From CAVYWD01 sp963772225 (lineage in GTDB: Bacteria > Myxococcota > Myxococcia > Myxococcales > UBA5297): 64,000 nt of DNA. Both the position numbers and the translations under genes were made by a program. The number at the start of each line of letters is the position of its first letter. Position 1 is the first letter of the stretch. The notes beneath the pieces were generated by a model. The model did not search any database. It was not told the DNA's origin and saw only the letters and a program-made list of their open reading frames with translations. Where the stretch lies: NCBI GenBank assembly GCA_963772225.1, contig CAVYWD010000002.1, forward strand, positions 1,054,001-1,118,000, given 5' to 3'. Positions 17,101 through 26,199 of the stretch are shown here, in pieces.

Positions 17101-20055
17101 GCGCGCCCTGCGCCCAAGAGCGCCGACTTCCTCTCGGCGCTGCGCGAGCTCCAGGCGCCGCTCATCGCCGCGCAGGTCGAGTACGAGAAGGCCATGGCCG
17201 AGAGCCACGCCGCGTTCCTGAAGGCGGTGGAGTCCTCGTACGCGGCCCTCGCGGGCCCGGCGGCCGCGGCGCTCCCCGAGCCTCCGGGCGTTCCGGCCAT
17301 CTCGACGCCGCGCGCGACGGCGTCCCTGCCGCCCGCGGCCGTCATGTCCGCTCCGCCCGCTCGCGGCGCCGTCCTGGCCCCGGCCGCCGTGGCGCCGCAC
17401 GCGACCGCCGCCGCGCCAGCGCCCGCGACGCCCGCGCTCCCGGTCGAGCTGATGCCGCTCTTGCGCTCGGTGGTCGCCGAGCTCACCGGCTATCCGCCCG
17501 ACCTGGTGGAGCCGCAGATGGACCTCGAGTCGGACCTGGGCATCGACTCCATCAAGCGCGTGGAGATCCTCTCCGCCGTCCGCAGGCGCGCGCCGAATCT
17601 GCCGCCCATCGACCCGGCTCGCCTCGGCAAGCTGCGCACGCTCGCGGAGATCGTCCGCGCCCTGGAGCCCAAGCCCGCCGCGCCGCCGAAGCCTGAGGCG
17701 CCGCAAGCGACCAGGAGCGATGGCCCGCCGCCGACGGCGCCCAGGGCCGACCCTTCACCGCAGCCGAGGCACGACGCTCAGCTCGCGCCGAAGCTGGCCG
17801 AGTCGCAGGCGCCACTTTCGCGCCTGGCCGTCGTCTCGGAGCCCAGCGCGGCCGTGGGCCTCGCCGCGCCGGGACTCTTCGGGGCAGGCGCAATCGCGGT
17901 GCTGCCCGACGACGCGGGCGTGGCGCCCGCCCTGGCGAAGGCGCTTCGGGCGCGCGGCGTCGCCGCGGAGGTGACCGCGCGAGCGCCGGACGGCGCGCGG
18001 GGCGTCGTCTTCCTCGGCGGGCTCCGGCGGGTGAACGGCCTGGAAGAGGCGCTGCGCATCAACGGCGAGGCCTTCGAAGCCGCGCGGGACTTCGCCGCCA
18101 AGGCGCGCGCCGGGGGCCGCCTCTTCGTCACCGTGCAGGACACCGGCGGCGACCTGGGCGCCTCCGGGTCGAGCGGAGACCGCGCCTTTCTGGCGGGGCT
18201 CGGCGCGCTCGCCAAGACCGCCGCCGAAGAGTGGCCGGCGTCCTGTGCGCGGGCCATCGACGTCGCCTGCGCCGGGCGCGAGCCCGAGGCCGTCGCCGAG
18301 GCCATCGCGCAGGAGCTCCTCCTCGGCGGCTCGCAGCGGGAGGTCGGGCTCGCCGCGGACGGAGCGCGCACGGCGCTCTGCGAAGTCCTTGCGCCGCGCG
18401 CCGAGGGCGGCGAGCGCCTGCTGCGCGAAGGCGACGTGGTCCTCGTTTCCGGCGGCGCGCGCGGCGTCACGGCACAGTGCGCGGTCGCGCTCGCGGCCGC
18501 GATGAGACCCAGGCTCGTGCTCCTGGGCAGGACGGCGCTCGCCCCCGAGCCTCCGGCCTACGAACGCGCGTCCTCCGACGCCGACCTGAAGCGCATCGCG
18601 GTGGAAGAGGCTCGCCGGCGCGGAGCACCGGTCGCACCGCGCGACATCGCCCGCGAGGTGGCGCAAATCGCCTCGGCGCGCGAGGTGCGAGGGACGCTGG
18701 CCCGGCTGGCGAAGCTCGGCGTTCAGGCGCGCTACGAGACCGTCGACGTGCGCGACGCCGCCGCGCTCGCGGCGCTGGTCGCCGACGTCCGCAAGCGCTG
18801 GGCGCCCGTCCGCGGCCTGGTGCACGGCGCGGGGGTGGTCGCCGACGCGCTGCTCGAGAACCGGCAGGACCGCGCCGGCCTGGACCGGGTCTTGGACACC
18901 AAGGTGCGGGGCCTGACCGCGCTGCTCGCCGCCACGGCCGCCGAGCCGCTCTCGTGGATCTGCCTGTTCTCGTCGGCCGCCGCGCGGGGCGGCAACGCCG
19001 GCCAGGCCGACTACGCCATGGCGAACGAGATCCTGAACAAGGTGGCCGCCGTCGAGGCGCGGCGGCGCCCCGGCGCGCGGGTGGTCTCCCTGGGTTGGGG
19101 CCCGTGGCAAGGCGGCATGGTCACACCCGCGTTGGCCCGGCACTTCACCTCGCGCGGCATCGAGCTGATCGCCCCGACTGCCGGCGCCGACGCGTTCGCG
19201 CGCGAGTGCGAGGCGCCGCCGGCCTCGACGAGCCCGGCGCCGGCGGAGCTCGTCCTTTGCGCCGCGCGCCTGAGCCCGGCACCGGCGCCCATCCGCGGCG
19301 AGGTGCGGCTCGACGCGGCGGCCCTGCCGTTCCTTGGCGATCACCGCGTGCGCGGGACCGTCATGGTCCCGGCTGCGCTGGCGCTCGAGTGGCTCGCCCG
19401 GGTGGCGGCGACGCCGTCGGCTGCGCGCGTCGCGCTTCACGACCTCCGCGTTCGCCGCGGGATCCTGCTCCCGCGCTTCGGCGACGCGGCCGAGCTCGCC
19501 CACGCCACGGCTCAGGAGGCTGCGGGCAAGGTCGCGCTCGAGCTCCAGGACGCCACAGGCGCCGCGCGCTATACCGCCCGGGCCGAGCCCGCGCCCTCCG
19601 CCGTCGCCCTGCCTCGCCCGGCGGCTGGCGGCGCCGGCCTGGAAGGGCCGCTCTACGCGCCGGCCCGCCTGTTCCACGGCCCGCGCTTCCAGGTCATCGA
19701 CGAGCTCGAGGCGGTCTCCCCCGAGGGCGGCCGGGCGGCCTTGAAGGGAACGCTGGACATGGGCTGGGAGGGCGGCCCATGGCGCACCGACCCGGCGGCC
19801 GTCGACGGCGCGCTTCAGGTGGCGTTCCTCTCGAACCTCGCCGCGGGGATGGGGCCGACGCTCCCGTTGGCCATCGCCCGCGCCGTCGTCGGCGCACCCG
19901 CCCCGGGGCCGGTCGCCTGCGCCGTGGAGACCCGAAGCCGCACCGCCGAGCGCGCCGTCTTCGACGCCTGGCTCACGCGCGAGGACGGGGCGCTCGTCGC
20001 CGAGCTCACGGGGGTCGAGATGTTCGCCGCGCCCAGCGGCACCGGCGAGGGCTGA
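14185..20055 (+). CDS. pfaA: PfaA-like multidomain lipid synthase: KS-AT-ACP-KR-DH
   Basis: A 1956-residue iterative synthase. Ketosynthase at about 5-460 with C205 in DAACAG, the first histidine in EAHGTGT and the second in GQIGHTKAA. Malonyl acyltransferase at about 560-860 with FPGQGSQ and S671 in GHSLGE. A helical segment rich in E, A and F is followed by one acyl carrier domain with S1122 in LGIDSIKR. Ketoreductase at about 1410-1660 with SGGARGV and Y1610 in QADYAMAN. A C-terminal hot-dog dehydratase has H1720 in HRVRGTVMVP and D1874 in DGALQ. Order matches PfaA/Pfa2 of PUFA synthases, but those carry several tandem ACPs and this has one. Product therefore unknown. Confidence 0.9.
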   Translation: MSTTPAAIVSIGALFPGAPTTQDFWRDLVEGRDRLSDVPRTHWLASDYFDPRPGAPDKVYTTRGGFLPAVEFSPLEFGLPPATLPAVDTAQLLGLVVAKRVLAEATRGRYESMDRSRISVLLGVASATELVAHMAGRLQIPVVEAALRAAGVAEDEALRVRAGLEACYVPWQEGTFPGLLANVVAGRIANRFDLGGTNAVLDAACAGALAAVEMAVQELSLGVADLVITGGVDTLNDILMFMCFAQTGALSRSGDCRPFSQDADGTLLGEVLGLFALKRLADAERDGDPVYAVIRGLGTSSDGRATSIYAPLAAGQARALERAYAAAGVSPSTVGLVEAHGTGTVAGDAAEVDALRRVYQAAGAKPKQAAIGSVKGQIGHTKAAAGAAGLAKAALALHHKVLPPTLKVRAPLPALAEPASPLYANTAARPWIHGAPHPRRAAVSALGFGGTNFHLVLEEHTGAARPPRLRALPAELVLLGAADRAALAGRCRAESQALQGARPGALAHVARRAQLAFDAASPARLALVAASEEALANLLARAARTLGDGGDFRDPALRACSFGEGAAAGPVALLFPGQGSQSVGMGGDLALHFDAARALWDEAARLDEFADEGLHHRVFPPPAFTDEERAAQAERLTATDWAQPALACASLSMLRLCKAAGLEPIAVAGHSLGEVTALAAAGALDPLDAVRVARTRGALMADASRACQGAMTAAAAELPRMESLLGEWRLPVAVANHNAPAQVVLSGETAAIAEVERRLAAEGIAAQRLAVATAFHSPIVEPACAPFRRALEAVALRPAQVPVYSNATAAPYPADPAAARDLLATALARPVRFAEQVEAMHAAGARTFVEVGPGRVLTKLVSRCLEGRAHLAVALGPPGQHGVTAFFQAMGQLSAAGVPLDFAPLWEGQALPDNPSRPASSKLTVRLTGANYGKPYPAAAEEALRRARPTAAPKEPTPVPLAPVDAPEPAEPARPAPKSADFLSALRELQAPLIAAQVEYEKAMAESHAAFLKAVESSYAALAGPAAAALPEPPGVPAISTPRATASLPPAAVMSAPPARGAVLAPAAVAPHATAAAPAPATPALPVELMPLLRSVVAELTGYPPDLVEPQMDLESDLGIDSIKRVEILSAVRRRAPNLPPIDPARLGKLRTLAEIVRALEPKPAAPPKPEAPQATRSDGPPPTAPRADPSPQPRHDAQLAPKLAESQAPLSRLAVVSEPSAAVGLAAPGLFGAGAIAVLPDDAGVAPALAKALRARGVAAEVTARAPDGARGVVFLGGLRRVNGLEEALRINGEAFEAARDFAAKARAGGRLFVTVQDTGGDLGASGSSGDRAFLAGLGALAKTAAEEWPASCARAIDVACAGREPEAVAEAIAQELLLGGSQREVGLAADGARTALCEVLAPRAEGGERLLREGDVVLVSGGARGVTAQCAVALAAAMRPRLVLLGRTALAPEPPAYERASSDADLKRIAVEEARRRGAPVAPRDIAREVAQIASAREVRGTLARLAKLGVQARYETVDVRDAAALAALVADVRKRWAPVRGLVHGAGVVADALLENRQDRAGLDRVLDTKVRGLTALLAATAAEPLSWICLFSSAAARGGNAGQADYAMANEILNKVAAVEARRRPGARVVSLGWGPWQGGMVTPALARHFTSRGIELIAPTAGADAFARECEAPPASTSPAPAELVLCAARLSPAPAPIRGEVRLDAAALPFLGDHRVRGTVMVPAALALEWLARVAATPSAARVALHDLRVRRGILLPRFGDAAELAHATAQEAAGKVALELQDATGAARYTARAEPAPSAVALPRPAAGGAGLEGPLYAPARLFHGPRFQVIDELEAVSPEGGRAALKGTLDMGWEGGPWRTDPAAVDGALQVAFLSNLAAGMGPTLPLAIARAVVGAPAPGPVACAVETRSRTAERAVFDAWLTREDGALVAELTGVEMFAAPSGTGEG

Positions 20056-20058
20056 CCG

Positions 20059-22920
20059 GTGCCGTTCGCGCCCATCGCCATCATCGGGACCGGCTGCGTC
20101 CTGCCCGGCGCCCTGAGCCGCGGAGCGCTGTGGCGCCTTTTGCGCGAGGGCCGCTCCGCCATCGGCCCGGCGCCGGCCGGGCTCTGGGGCCTCGCCGCGG
20201 ACGCGGACCGCGAGGCGCTCGCCCGCGAAGTCGCCTCCGATGCCGGCGGGCGCGTGACCGGCTTCGAGCAGGCGTTCTCCCCCGAGGGCTTTTGCGTCCC
20301 CGTCGACCGGTCGCTGGACCCGGTCTTCCTTTGGCCCCTCCACGCCGCCCGCGAGGCGCTCCGCGAGGCGGGCCGGGACGTCTTCCGGAAGAAGGTCCGC
20401 GGCGCGTTTGTCCTCGGAAACCTGAGCTACCCCACGCCGGGCCTGATCCGCTACGCCATCGACGTCTGGGACAAGCGCGCGCCCTCGGTGGACCCGAGGA
20501 ACCGCTTCATGTCCGGCCTCCCCGCCGCGCTCGCGGCGCGGGCCATCGGCTTCGAGGGGCCGGCGTTCGCCCTCGACGCGGCCTGCGCGTCGTCGCTCTA
20601 CGCCATCAAGCTCGCCTGCGACCGGCTCGCCGACGGCAGCGTCGACCTCGCCATCGCCGGCGGCGTCAGCGCGGCCGATGACCTCTTCCTCCACCTCGGG
20701 TTCACCGCGCTCGCCGCCATGAGCCCCTCGGGCCGCAGCCGCCCGTTCCACCGCGCCGCCGACGGCCTGGTGCCGGCGCTGGGCGCGGCGATGGTGCTGC
20801 TCAAGCGCCTCGAGGATGCGGTGGCGGACGGCGACCGCGTCCTCGGCGTCATCCGCGGCGTGGGCCTCTCCAACGACGGCCGGAGCCGAGGGCTGCTCGT
20901 GCCCTCCGAGGCGGGGCAAGTCCGCGCCATGCGGGCCGCCTACGACGCCGCGGGCCTCGCGCCCGAGACCGTCTCCCTCATGGAGTGCCACGCCACCGGC
21001 ACCGCGGTCGGGGATGCAGTGGAGGCGCGCAGCCTCGCCGCCGTCTTCGCCGGGAGCCGCGACCTGCCCATCGGCTCGCTCAAGTCCAACCTGGGACACC
21101 TCATCACTGCGGCGGGCGCGGCGGGGCTCCTGAAGGTGCTCTCGGCCCTCGAGGCCGGCGAGCGCCCCGCGACGCTCGGCGCGGACGAGCCGCTGGGCGA
21201 GCTCGCCGGCGGGCCGCTCCGAGTGCTTGAGGCCGCCGAGCCCTGGCCGAGCGAGGGCCCTCGGCGCGCGGCGGTGAGCGCGTTCGGCTTCGGCGGCAAC
21301 AACGCCCACCTCGTCGTGGAGGAGTGGGCGGCGAAGGCGCCTCAGGCTCTCAAGGCGCTGAAGACGCGCCGCGAGCGCGAGGTGCTGCAGCCGGAGATCG
21401 CGGTCATCGCCCTGGAGGCGCGCGCCGGGAGCGCCGCCGATACCGCGCGCTTCGAGGCGGCGCTGGCCGAAGGCAGAAGCCTGGTGGAGGGCGGCGAGGC
21501 GCGAGCCGCCGACTTCGAGCTGGACCTCGCTGGGGTGCGCTTCCCCCCGGCCGACCTGCTCGCCGCCCTGCCGCAGCAGACCTGGCTCTTCGACGCCGTG
21601 CGGTTCCTCGTCCAGCGGTGCGGGCTTGGCGACCGACTGCCCCGCGAGCGCACGGCCATCCTGGTCGGCATGCAGTGCGACGCGGAGGTGGCGCGGGGCA
21701 ACCTGCGCTTTCGCCGGACCGACGCTGACGGCGGCCGCGCCTTCGGAGGCCCGCTCACCGCGCCGACGGTGATCGGCGGCATGCCCAATGTCGTGGCCAA
21801 CCGGCTGGGTCAGCAGCTGGGGCTGGAGGCGCCGGGCTTCACCGTCTCGGCCGAGGAGGCCTCGGGCACGGTCGCGCTCGAGGTCGCCGCGCGGATGCTC
21901 GCCGAAGGGGAGATCGACGCGGCCATCGCCGCCGCGGTGGACTTGAGCTGCGAGCCCGTCCAGGCCGCCGCGGCGCGCGCGGCGCTGCCGTCGCACCGCG
22001 GCCCGCCCGGCGATGCCTGCGTCGCGCTCGTCCTCAAGCGCCTGGCCGACGCCCGCCGCGACGGCGACCCGATCCTCGCCATCCTGGGCGGCCCCGGAGA
22101 AGGCCAGAGCACAGTCGCCCTCGACGATGACTCGACGGAGCTGGGCGCGCGCTTCGGCCACGCTCACGCGGCCTCGGGCCTCCTCCACGTCGCCGCGGCG
22201 ATCGCGGCCTGTCGCGGCGGGCGCTCGACCGCGGCGATGGTGCGCGTCCGCGCCACGGGCGGGACCGAGACGGCGACGCTCGTGCGGCCGGGCGTCCCTC
22301 TTGGCGCCGCGGCTGCCGAACGGCCGCAGGAGGCGCGCCGCGCCCATCGGCTCCGGCTCCCCGCGCACCTGCCTCCCGTGCAGCTCTGCGCCGCGGAGGC
22401 GCCGGTCGAGGTGATGCCGCCGCCGCCGCCGCTTCCCCCGGCGCGGTCGAGCGCGGGCCCCCCGCTCGCGCCGGTCGAAAGGATCGAGGATGCCGTAGGG
22501 TCCGCCGCCGCTCCCACCTCCGGAAACGCCGAGCTCGCGCTCGCGCCGGTCGAGCGCCTCGAGGGCGCCGCGGCGGACGATCGCGGCTGCGCGGCGGGCG
22601 CGCTGGCCTCGCATCATCGCGCTCTCGCCGACCTCCACATCGCCTTCGTTCGCCGCCAGACCGAGCTGCACACGCGGTTCCTACGCGCAGTCCTCGCCCC
22701 GCTCGGCGCGGGCGCGCCGATGCCCGCGAAGGCGCCGGTCGATCCGCGCCATCCGCCCCCGAGCGCGGCCGCGGCCAACGCGCTGCGACCTGATCTCCTC
22801 GGCGTCGCCGCGGAGCACGTCGACGGCGGTCGCCACCCGCTTTGGGGGCATCCACGGCCGATTCGGCAAAAGCGCCTCTTCCCTTGGAAAACCCCTCGGC
22901 GCTTCCCGGGCCGAAGCTGA
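20059..22920 (+). CDS. pfaC: PfaC-like synthase, N-terminal part: KS and chain-length factor
   Basis: A 953-residue reading frame. The ketosynthase has C176 in DAACASS, H311 in ECHATGT and H347 in NLGHL. The second, KS-like domain (about 410-750) is a chain-length factor: the position of the active cysteine is glutamate 600 in SAEEASG. The C-terminal linker holds a histidine/arginine-rich helix (SHHRALADLHIAFVRRQ) like that between AT and ACP in the PfaA-like protein. The frame then runs out in atypical arginine-rich sequence. Adding one G to the run at 22844-22848 fuses it smoothly to the dehydratase frame that follows, so this is probably one KS-CLF-DH-DH protein of about 1718 residues. Confidence 0.87.
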   Translation: MPFAPIAIIGTGCVLPGALSRGALWRLLREGRSAIGPAPAGLWGLAADADREALAREVASDAGGRVTGFEQAFSPEGFCVPVDRSLDPVFLWPLHAAREALREAGRDVFRKKVRGAFVLGNLSYPTPGLIRYAIDVWDKRAPSVDPRNRFMSGLPAALAARAIGFEGPAFALDAACASSLYAIKLACDRLADGSVDLAIAGGVSAADDLFLHLGFTALAAMSPSGRSRPFHRAADGLVPALGAAMVLLKRLEDAVADGDRVLGVIRGVGLSNDGRSRGLLVPSEAGQVRAMRAAYDAAGLAPETVSLMECHATGTAVGDAVEARSLAAVFAGSRDLPIGSLKSNLGHLITAAGAAGLLKVLSALEAGERPATLGADEPLGELAGGPLRVLEAAEPWPSEGPRRAAVSAFGFGGNNAHLVVEEWAAKAPQALKALKTRREREVLQPEIAVIALEARAGSAADTARFEAALAEGRSLVEGGEARAADFELDLAGVRFPPADLLAALPQQTWLFDAVRFLVQRCGLGDRLPRERTAILVGMQCDAEVARGNLRFRRTDADGGRAFGGPLTAPTVIGGMPNVVANRLGQQLGLEAPGFTVSAEEASGTVALEVAARMLAEGEIDAAIAAAVDLSCEPVQAAAARAALPSHRGPPGDACVALVLKRLADARRDGDPILAILGGPGEGQSTVALDDDSTELGARFGHAHAASGLLHVAAAIAACRGGRSTAAMVRVRATGGTETATLVRPGVPLGAAAAERPQEARRAHRLRLPAHLPPVQLCAAEAPVEVMPPPPPLPPARSSAGPPLAPVERIEDAVGSAAAPTSGNAELALAPVERLEGAAADDRGCAAGALASHHRALADLHIAFVRRQTELHTRFLRAVLAPLGAGAPMPAKAPVDPRHPPPSAAAANALRPDLLGVAAEHVDGGRHPLWGHPRPIRQKRLFPWKTPRRFPGRS

Positions 22921-25214
22921 GCCGCCAGGATCTGGAGGCCCTGGCCTCGGGCCCCGTCTCGGCCGTCTTCGGCCCGCGCTTTCGCGAGCAGGACTCCTTT
23001 CGCCGGGTCGTGCGCATGCCCGAGCCTCCGCTGCTGCTCGCGGACCGCGTCCTCGGCATCGCGGGCGAGGCGGGCTCGATGGGGCTCGGCACCCTCTGGA
23101 CCGAGACCGACGTCGCCCCCGGCGCCTTCTATCTTCACGAAGGCCGGATGCCGGCGGGCATCATGGTCGAGTCGGGCCAGGCCGACCTGCTGCTCATCTC
23201 CTGGCTCGGCGTCGACTCGCTGAACCGGGGCGAGCGCGTCTACCGCCTGCTCGGCTGCGACCTCACGCTCCACGGGCCGCTGCCCGTCCCCGGCGAGACG
23301 CTCTCGTACGAGATCCACGTCGACGGCCACGCGTCCGAGGGGAGCGTGCGGCTCTTCTTCTTCCACTACGACTGCCGCGTCGGCGGCCGCCTCCGGGTCA
23401 GCGTCCGCGGCGGGCAGGCCGGCTTCTTCACCGACGAGGAGCTCGCGGCCTCGGCGGGCGTCCTCTACCGCGCCCAGGACGCGGCGCCCACGCCGAACCC
23501 CCGCCTCGACCCGCCGCAGGTCCTCACCGAAAAGCGGCGCTTCTCGGCCGAGGACGTCGGCGCCTTCATCGCCGGCCAGGCGCGGCGCTGCTTCGGTAAG
23601 GGCTTCGAGCGGACCGACGCGCACACGCGCACGCCGACCCTCCAGGGCGGCCGCATGCGGCTCCTCGACGAGGTCCTGGAGCTCGACCCCTCGGGCGGGC
23701 CGTGGAAGCGCGGATATCTGAAAGCGCGCCTCGCGCTCTCGCCGGACCCATGGTTCTTCCAGGGGCATTTCAAAGGCGACCCCTGCATGCCCGGCACCCT
23801 GATGCTCGAGGGCGGCCTCCAGGCCATGGCTTTCTACCTCTCGGCGCTGGGCTTCACCTTGAGCCGCGACGGCTTCCGCTTCGAGCCGGTCCAGGACCTC
23901 CGCTACCGCCTCGTCTGCCGCGGCCAGGCCACGCCGGCCTCGCGGGAGCTCGTCTACGAGCTCTTCGTCGACGAGATCGTCGGCGGGCCAAACCCCACCC
24001 TCTACGCCGACCTGCTCGGGACCGTGGACGGCCTCAAGGCCTTCCTGTGCCGGCGCCTGGCCCTGCGGCTCGTCCACGGCTATCCCATGGACCCGGGCCG
24101 CATGGCGCACGAGCTGCCTTCGGACCCTCGCCCGGCGGCCGGCGCGAACGGCTTCACCTTCGACCCGCGCTCGCTGCTCGCCTGCGCCTGGGGCCGGCCG
24201 TCCGAGGCTTTCGGGCCCCTGTACGCGCCCTTCGACGAAGGCCCCCGCGTCCCGCGCCTGCCCGGGCCGCCTTACCACTTCATGACCCGCGTCGCCTCCG
24301 TCAGCGGCGCCATGGGCGGCCAAGAGGTCGGCAGCGCCGCCGTCGCCGAGTACGACGTCCCGCCCGGCGCCTGGTACTTCGACGACCACGGCTCGCCCGT
24401 CATGCCGTTCGCCGTGCTGCTCGAGGTGGCGCTCCAGCCGTGCGGCTGGCTCGCCTCCTATGCCGGTGGCGCCGCCTCGGCCGGCGTCGAGGTCGTGTTC
24501 CGCAACCTCGACGGCAAGGGCACGGTGCACCGCGAGGTGGGCAGGAGCGCCGGGACGCTGACCACGCGGGCGCGGCTCACCTCCGTCTCCGAGGCGGGCG
24601 GCGTCCAGCTCGTCTCGTTCGAGGTCCAAGTCTCGAGCGCCGCCGGCGCCATCTTCACTTGCGAGTCCGTCTTCGGGTTCTTCACGCCCGACGTCATGCG
24701 CGATCAGCCCGGGCTGCCCGACCCCGAGCCGCGCGCGAGCGCGCCGCCGCCCTCGGAGCGAGCGTTCCCGCGCCTCGCCCGCGGCCGGCTCAAGATGCTC
24801 GACCGGATTGGCATTGCCCTCGACGGCGGCCGCGCTGGGCTGGGGCGCGCGGTGGGGTCGCGCGCCGTCGACGCGTCGGACTGGTTTTTTCGCGCGCACT
24901 TCATGGGCGACCCCGTGCAACCTGGCTCGCTCGGCCTGGAGGCCATGGCGCAGGCGCTCTCGGCGCTCGCCGAGGCCAAGGGGCTCACGGACGGCTTCGA
25001 CAGGCCGCGGCTCGAGATGCTCGCGTGCGGCGTGCCCGTCGCCTGGAAGTACCGAGGGCAGGTGCTCCCCGAGAACCGCGAGGTCGAAGTCGACGTGGAG
25101 GTCGCCGAGGTCCGAGACGAGCCCTCGGGGACGCTCGTGATCGGCGACGGAGAGCTGCGCGTCGACGGCAAGCGCATCTACCGCGCCTCCGGGCTCAGCC
25201 TGCGAATCGCCTGA
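22842..25214 (+). CDS. pfaC: PfaC-like synthase, C-terminal part: tandem FabA-type dehydratases
   Basis: Up to 790 residues, opening at a TTG inside the previous frame with no ribosome-binding site, so probably the continuation of pfaC after an indel. Contains four hot-dog folds arranged as two double hot-dogs. Active repeats carry H309 in GHFKGDP followed by MPGTLMLEG, and H686 in AHFMGDP followed by QPGSLGLEA. Inactive partners carry GRMPAGIMVES and GSPVMPFAVLLE. These FabA-like domains would dehydrate and isomerise 3-hydroxyacyl-ACP, setting cis double bonds. Unlike myxobacterial Pfa3 as I recall it, no AT precedes and no acyl-glycerol-phosphate acyltransferase follows. The gene is the last of the operon and is convergent with cooC. 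Confidence 0.87.
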   Translation: MGASTADSAKAPLPLENPSALPGPKLSRQDLEALASGPVSAVFGPRFREQDSFRRVVRMPEPPLLLADRVLGIAGEAGSMGLGTLWTETDVAPGAFYLHEGRMPAGIMVESGQADLLLISWLGVDSLNRGERVYRLLGCDLTLHGPLPVPGETLSYEIHVDGHASEGSVRLFFFHYDCRVGGRLRVSVRGGQAGFFTDEELAASAGVLYRAQDAAPTPNPRLDPPQVLTEKRRFSAEDVGAFIAGQARRCFGKGFERTDAHTRTPTLQGGRMRLLDEVLELDPSGGPWKRGYLKARLALSPDPWFFQGHFKGDPCMPGTLMLEGGLQAMAFYLSALGFTLSRDGFRFEPVQDLRYRLVCRGQATPASRELVYELFVDEIVGGPNPTLYADLLGTVDGLKAFLCRRLALRLVHGYPMDPGRMAHELPSDPRPAAGANGFTFDPRSLLACAWGRPSEAFGPLYAPFDEGPRVPRLPGPPYHFMTRVASVSGAMGGQEVGSAAVAEYDVPPGAWYFDDHGSPVMPFAVLLEVALQPCGWLASYAGGAASAGVEVVFRNLDGKGTVHREVGRSAGTLTTRARLTSVSEAGGVQLVSFEVQVSSAAGAIFTCESVFGFFTPDVMRDQPGLPDPEPRASAPPPSERAFPRLARGRLKMLDRIGIALDGGRAGLGRAVGSRAVDASDWFFRAHFMGDPVQPGSLGLEAMAQALSALAEAKGLTDGFDRPRLEMLACGVPVAWKYRGQVLPENREVEVDVEVAEVRDEPSGTLVIGDGELRVDGKRIYRASGLSLRIA

Positions 25215-25305
25215 GAGCGCCGCTCGCCCCGCGTCGCCCCTGCCGCCGAGCCCGGGCCCGCCCGGCTCTTCACGCTCTTCGGAGACGACCGCGGGGCCGC
25301 TCTTC

Positions 25306-26199
25306 TCAGCAGCGCTCGGCGCGACCTGCGCGCGCCGGTCCGCGGATCGCGACGACCTTGCGCCGCGCGAGCTCCGTCTCCAGCGCCTCTTTCATCCCAA
25401 ACGCCAGGCTCTGAACGCTCGGGCTGGCGTCGAACACCGAGCCCCCGTCCGCGTCGCTCTGCCGAAAGGACTCGGACCACGGCAGACATCCGAGGAGCGT
25501 CCAGCCGGGGAGCTCCGCGGCGATGAGGTCTCGCTCCGCCGGGTCGCGCACCTTGCTGCCGACGAGCAGGAGGTTCGGGATGCCGAGCTCCTCTCCCAGC
25601 GATTGGATCTGCGCCGCGGTTCGGAAGCTGCGCTGGCCGGGCTCGACCACCACCAGCAGCGCGTCGACCGACTCGGCGGTTCCTCTGCCCAGGTGCTCGA
25701 TCCCCGCCTCCATGTCCATGATCACCACGTCGTCGCGCTCGAGCAGCAGGTGCCGCACCAGGCTCCTCACCAGCGCGTGCTCCGGACAGACGCAGCCCGA
25801 GTTGGCGCCGCGGACGCTGCCCATGGTGAGGAGCCGGACTCCCAGGTGCTCCACCCAGCAAGCCTCGGGGAGGTCGCTCACCTGAGGATTGAGCTTGAAC
25901 AGGGCGCCGAAGGTGTCCGCGGCGCCGGTACGCTCGAGGGCCAGGTCGCGCATCCCGGCGATCGGCCTCAGCTCGGCGAGCGCGTGCTCGGGAACTCCGA
26001 GGGCCGAGGCCAGGTTGGCGTCCGGGTCTGCGTCGATGGCCAGGACCCGCCGCCCCTCGCTGGCGAACGCCCGCGCGAGGAGGGCGCAGAGGGTCGTCTT
26101 GCCCACGCCCCCCTTCCCGCTGACGGCGATCTTCAGACCTGATCTTACGGCGGCACGCGCCGCCAGCGGCCCGTGAGCGTGTCCGCGGCCTTCACACAT
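25306..26199 (-). CDS. cooC: CooC-type ATPase for CO dehydrogenase nickel insertion
   Basis: A 297-residue MinD/NifH-like P-loop ATPase. The deviant Walker A SGKGGVGKT is at 27-35, followed by DADPDANLA, and the CxC motif C136-V-C138 that in CooC binds metal at the dimer interface. VIMDMEAGIEHLGRGT and VVEPGQRS are typical of the family. In the known systems CooC drives Ni insertion into the C cluster of CO dehydrogenase. I start at the ATG at 26199, which overlaps the cooS stop by a few bases, so the two are translationally coupled. Third gene of cooF-cooS-cooC. Confidence 0.92.
   Translation of the reverse strand: MCEGRGHAHGPLAARAAVRSGLKIAVSGKGGVGKTTLCALLARAFASEGRRVLAIDADPDANLASALGVPEHALAELRPIAGMRDLALERTGAADTFGALFKLNPQVSDLPEACWVEHLGVRLLTMGSVRGANSGCVCPEHALVRSLVRHLLLERDDVVIMDMEAGIEHLGRGTAESVDALLVVVEPGQRSFRTAAQIQSLGEELGIPNLLLVGSKVRDPAERDLIAAELPGWTLLGCLPWSESFRQSDADGGSVFDASPSVQSLAFGMKEALETELARRKVVAIRGPARAGRAERC

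Noticed and set aside
17755..22671. Very long minus-strand frame opposite the lipid synthase genes
   Set aside because: A shadow of high-GC coding sequence; composition is R/G/A-rich with no domain, and the plus strand encodes clear KS, KR and DH motifs.
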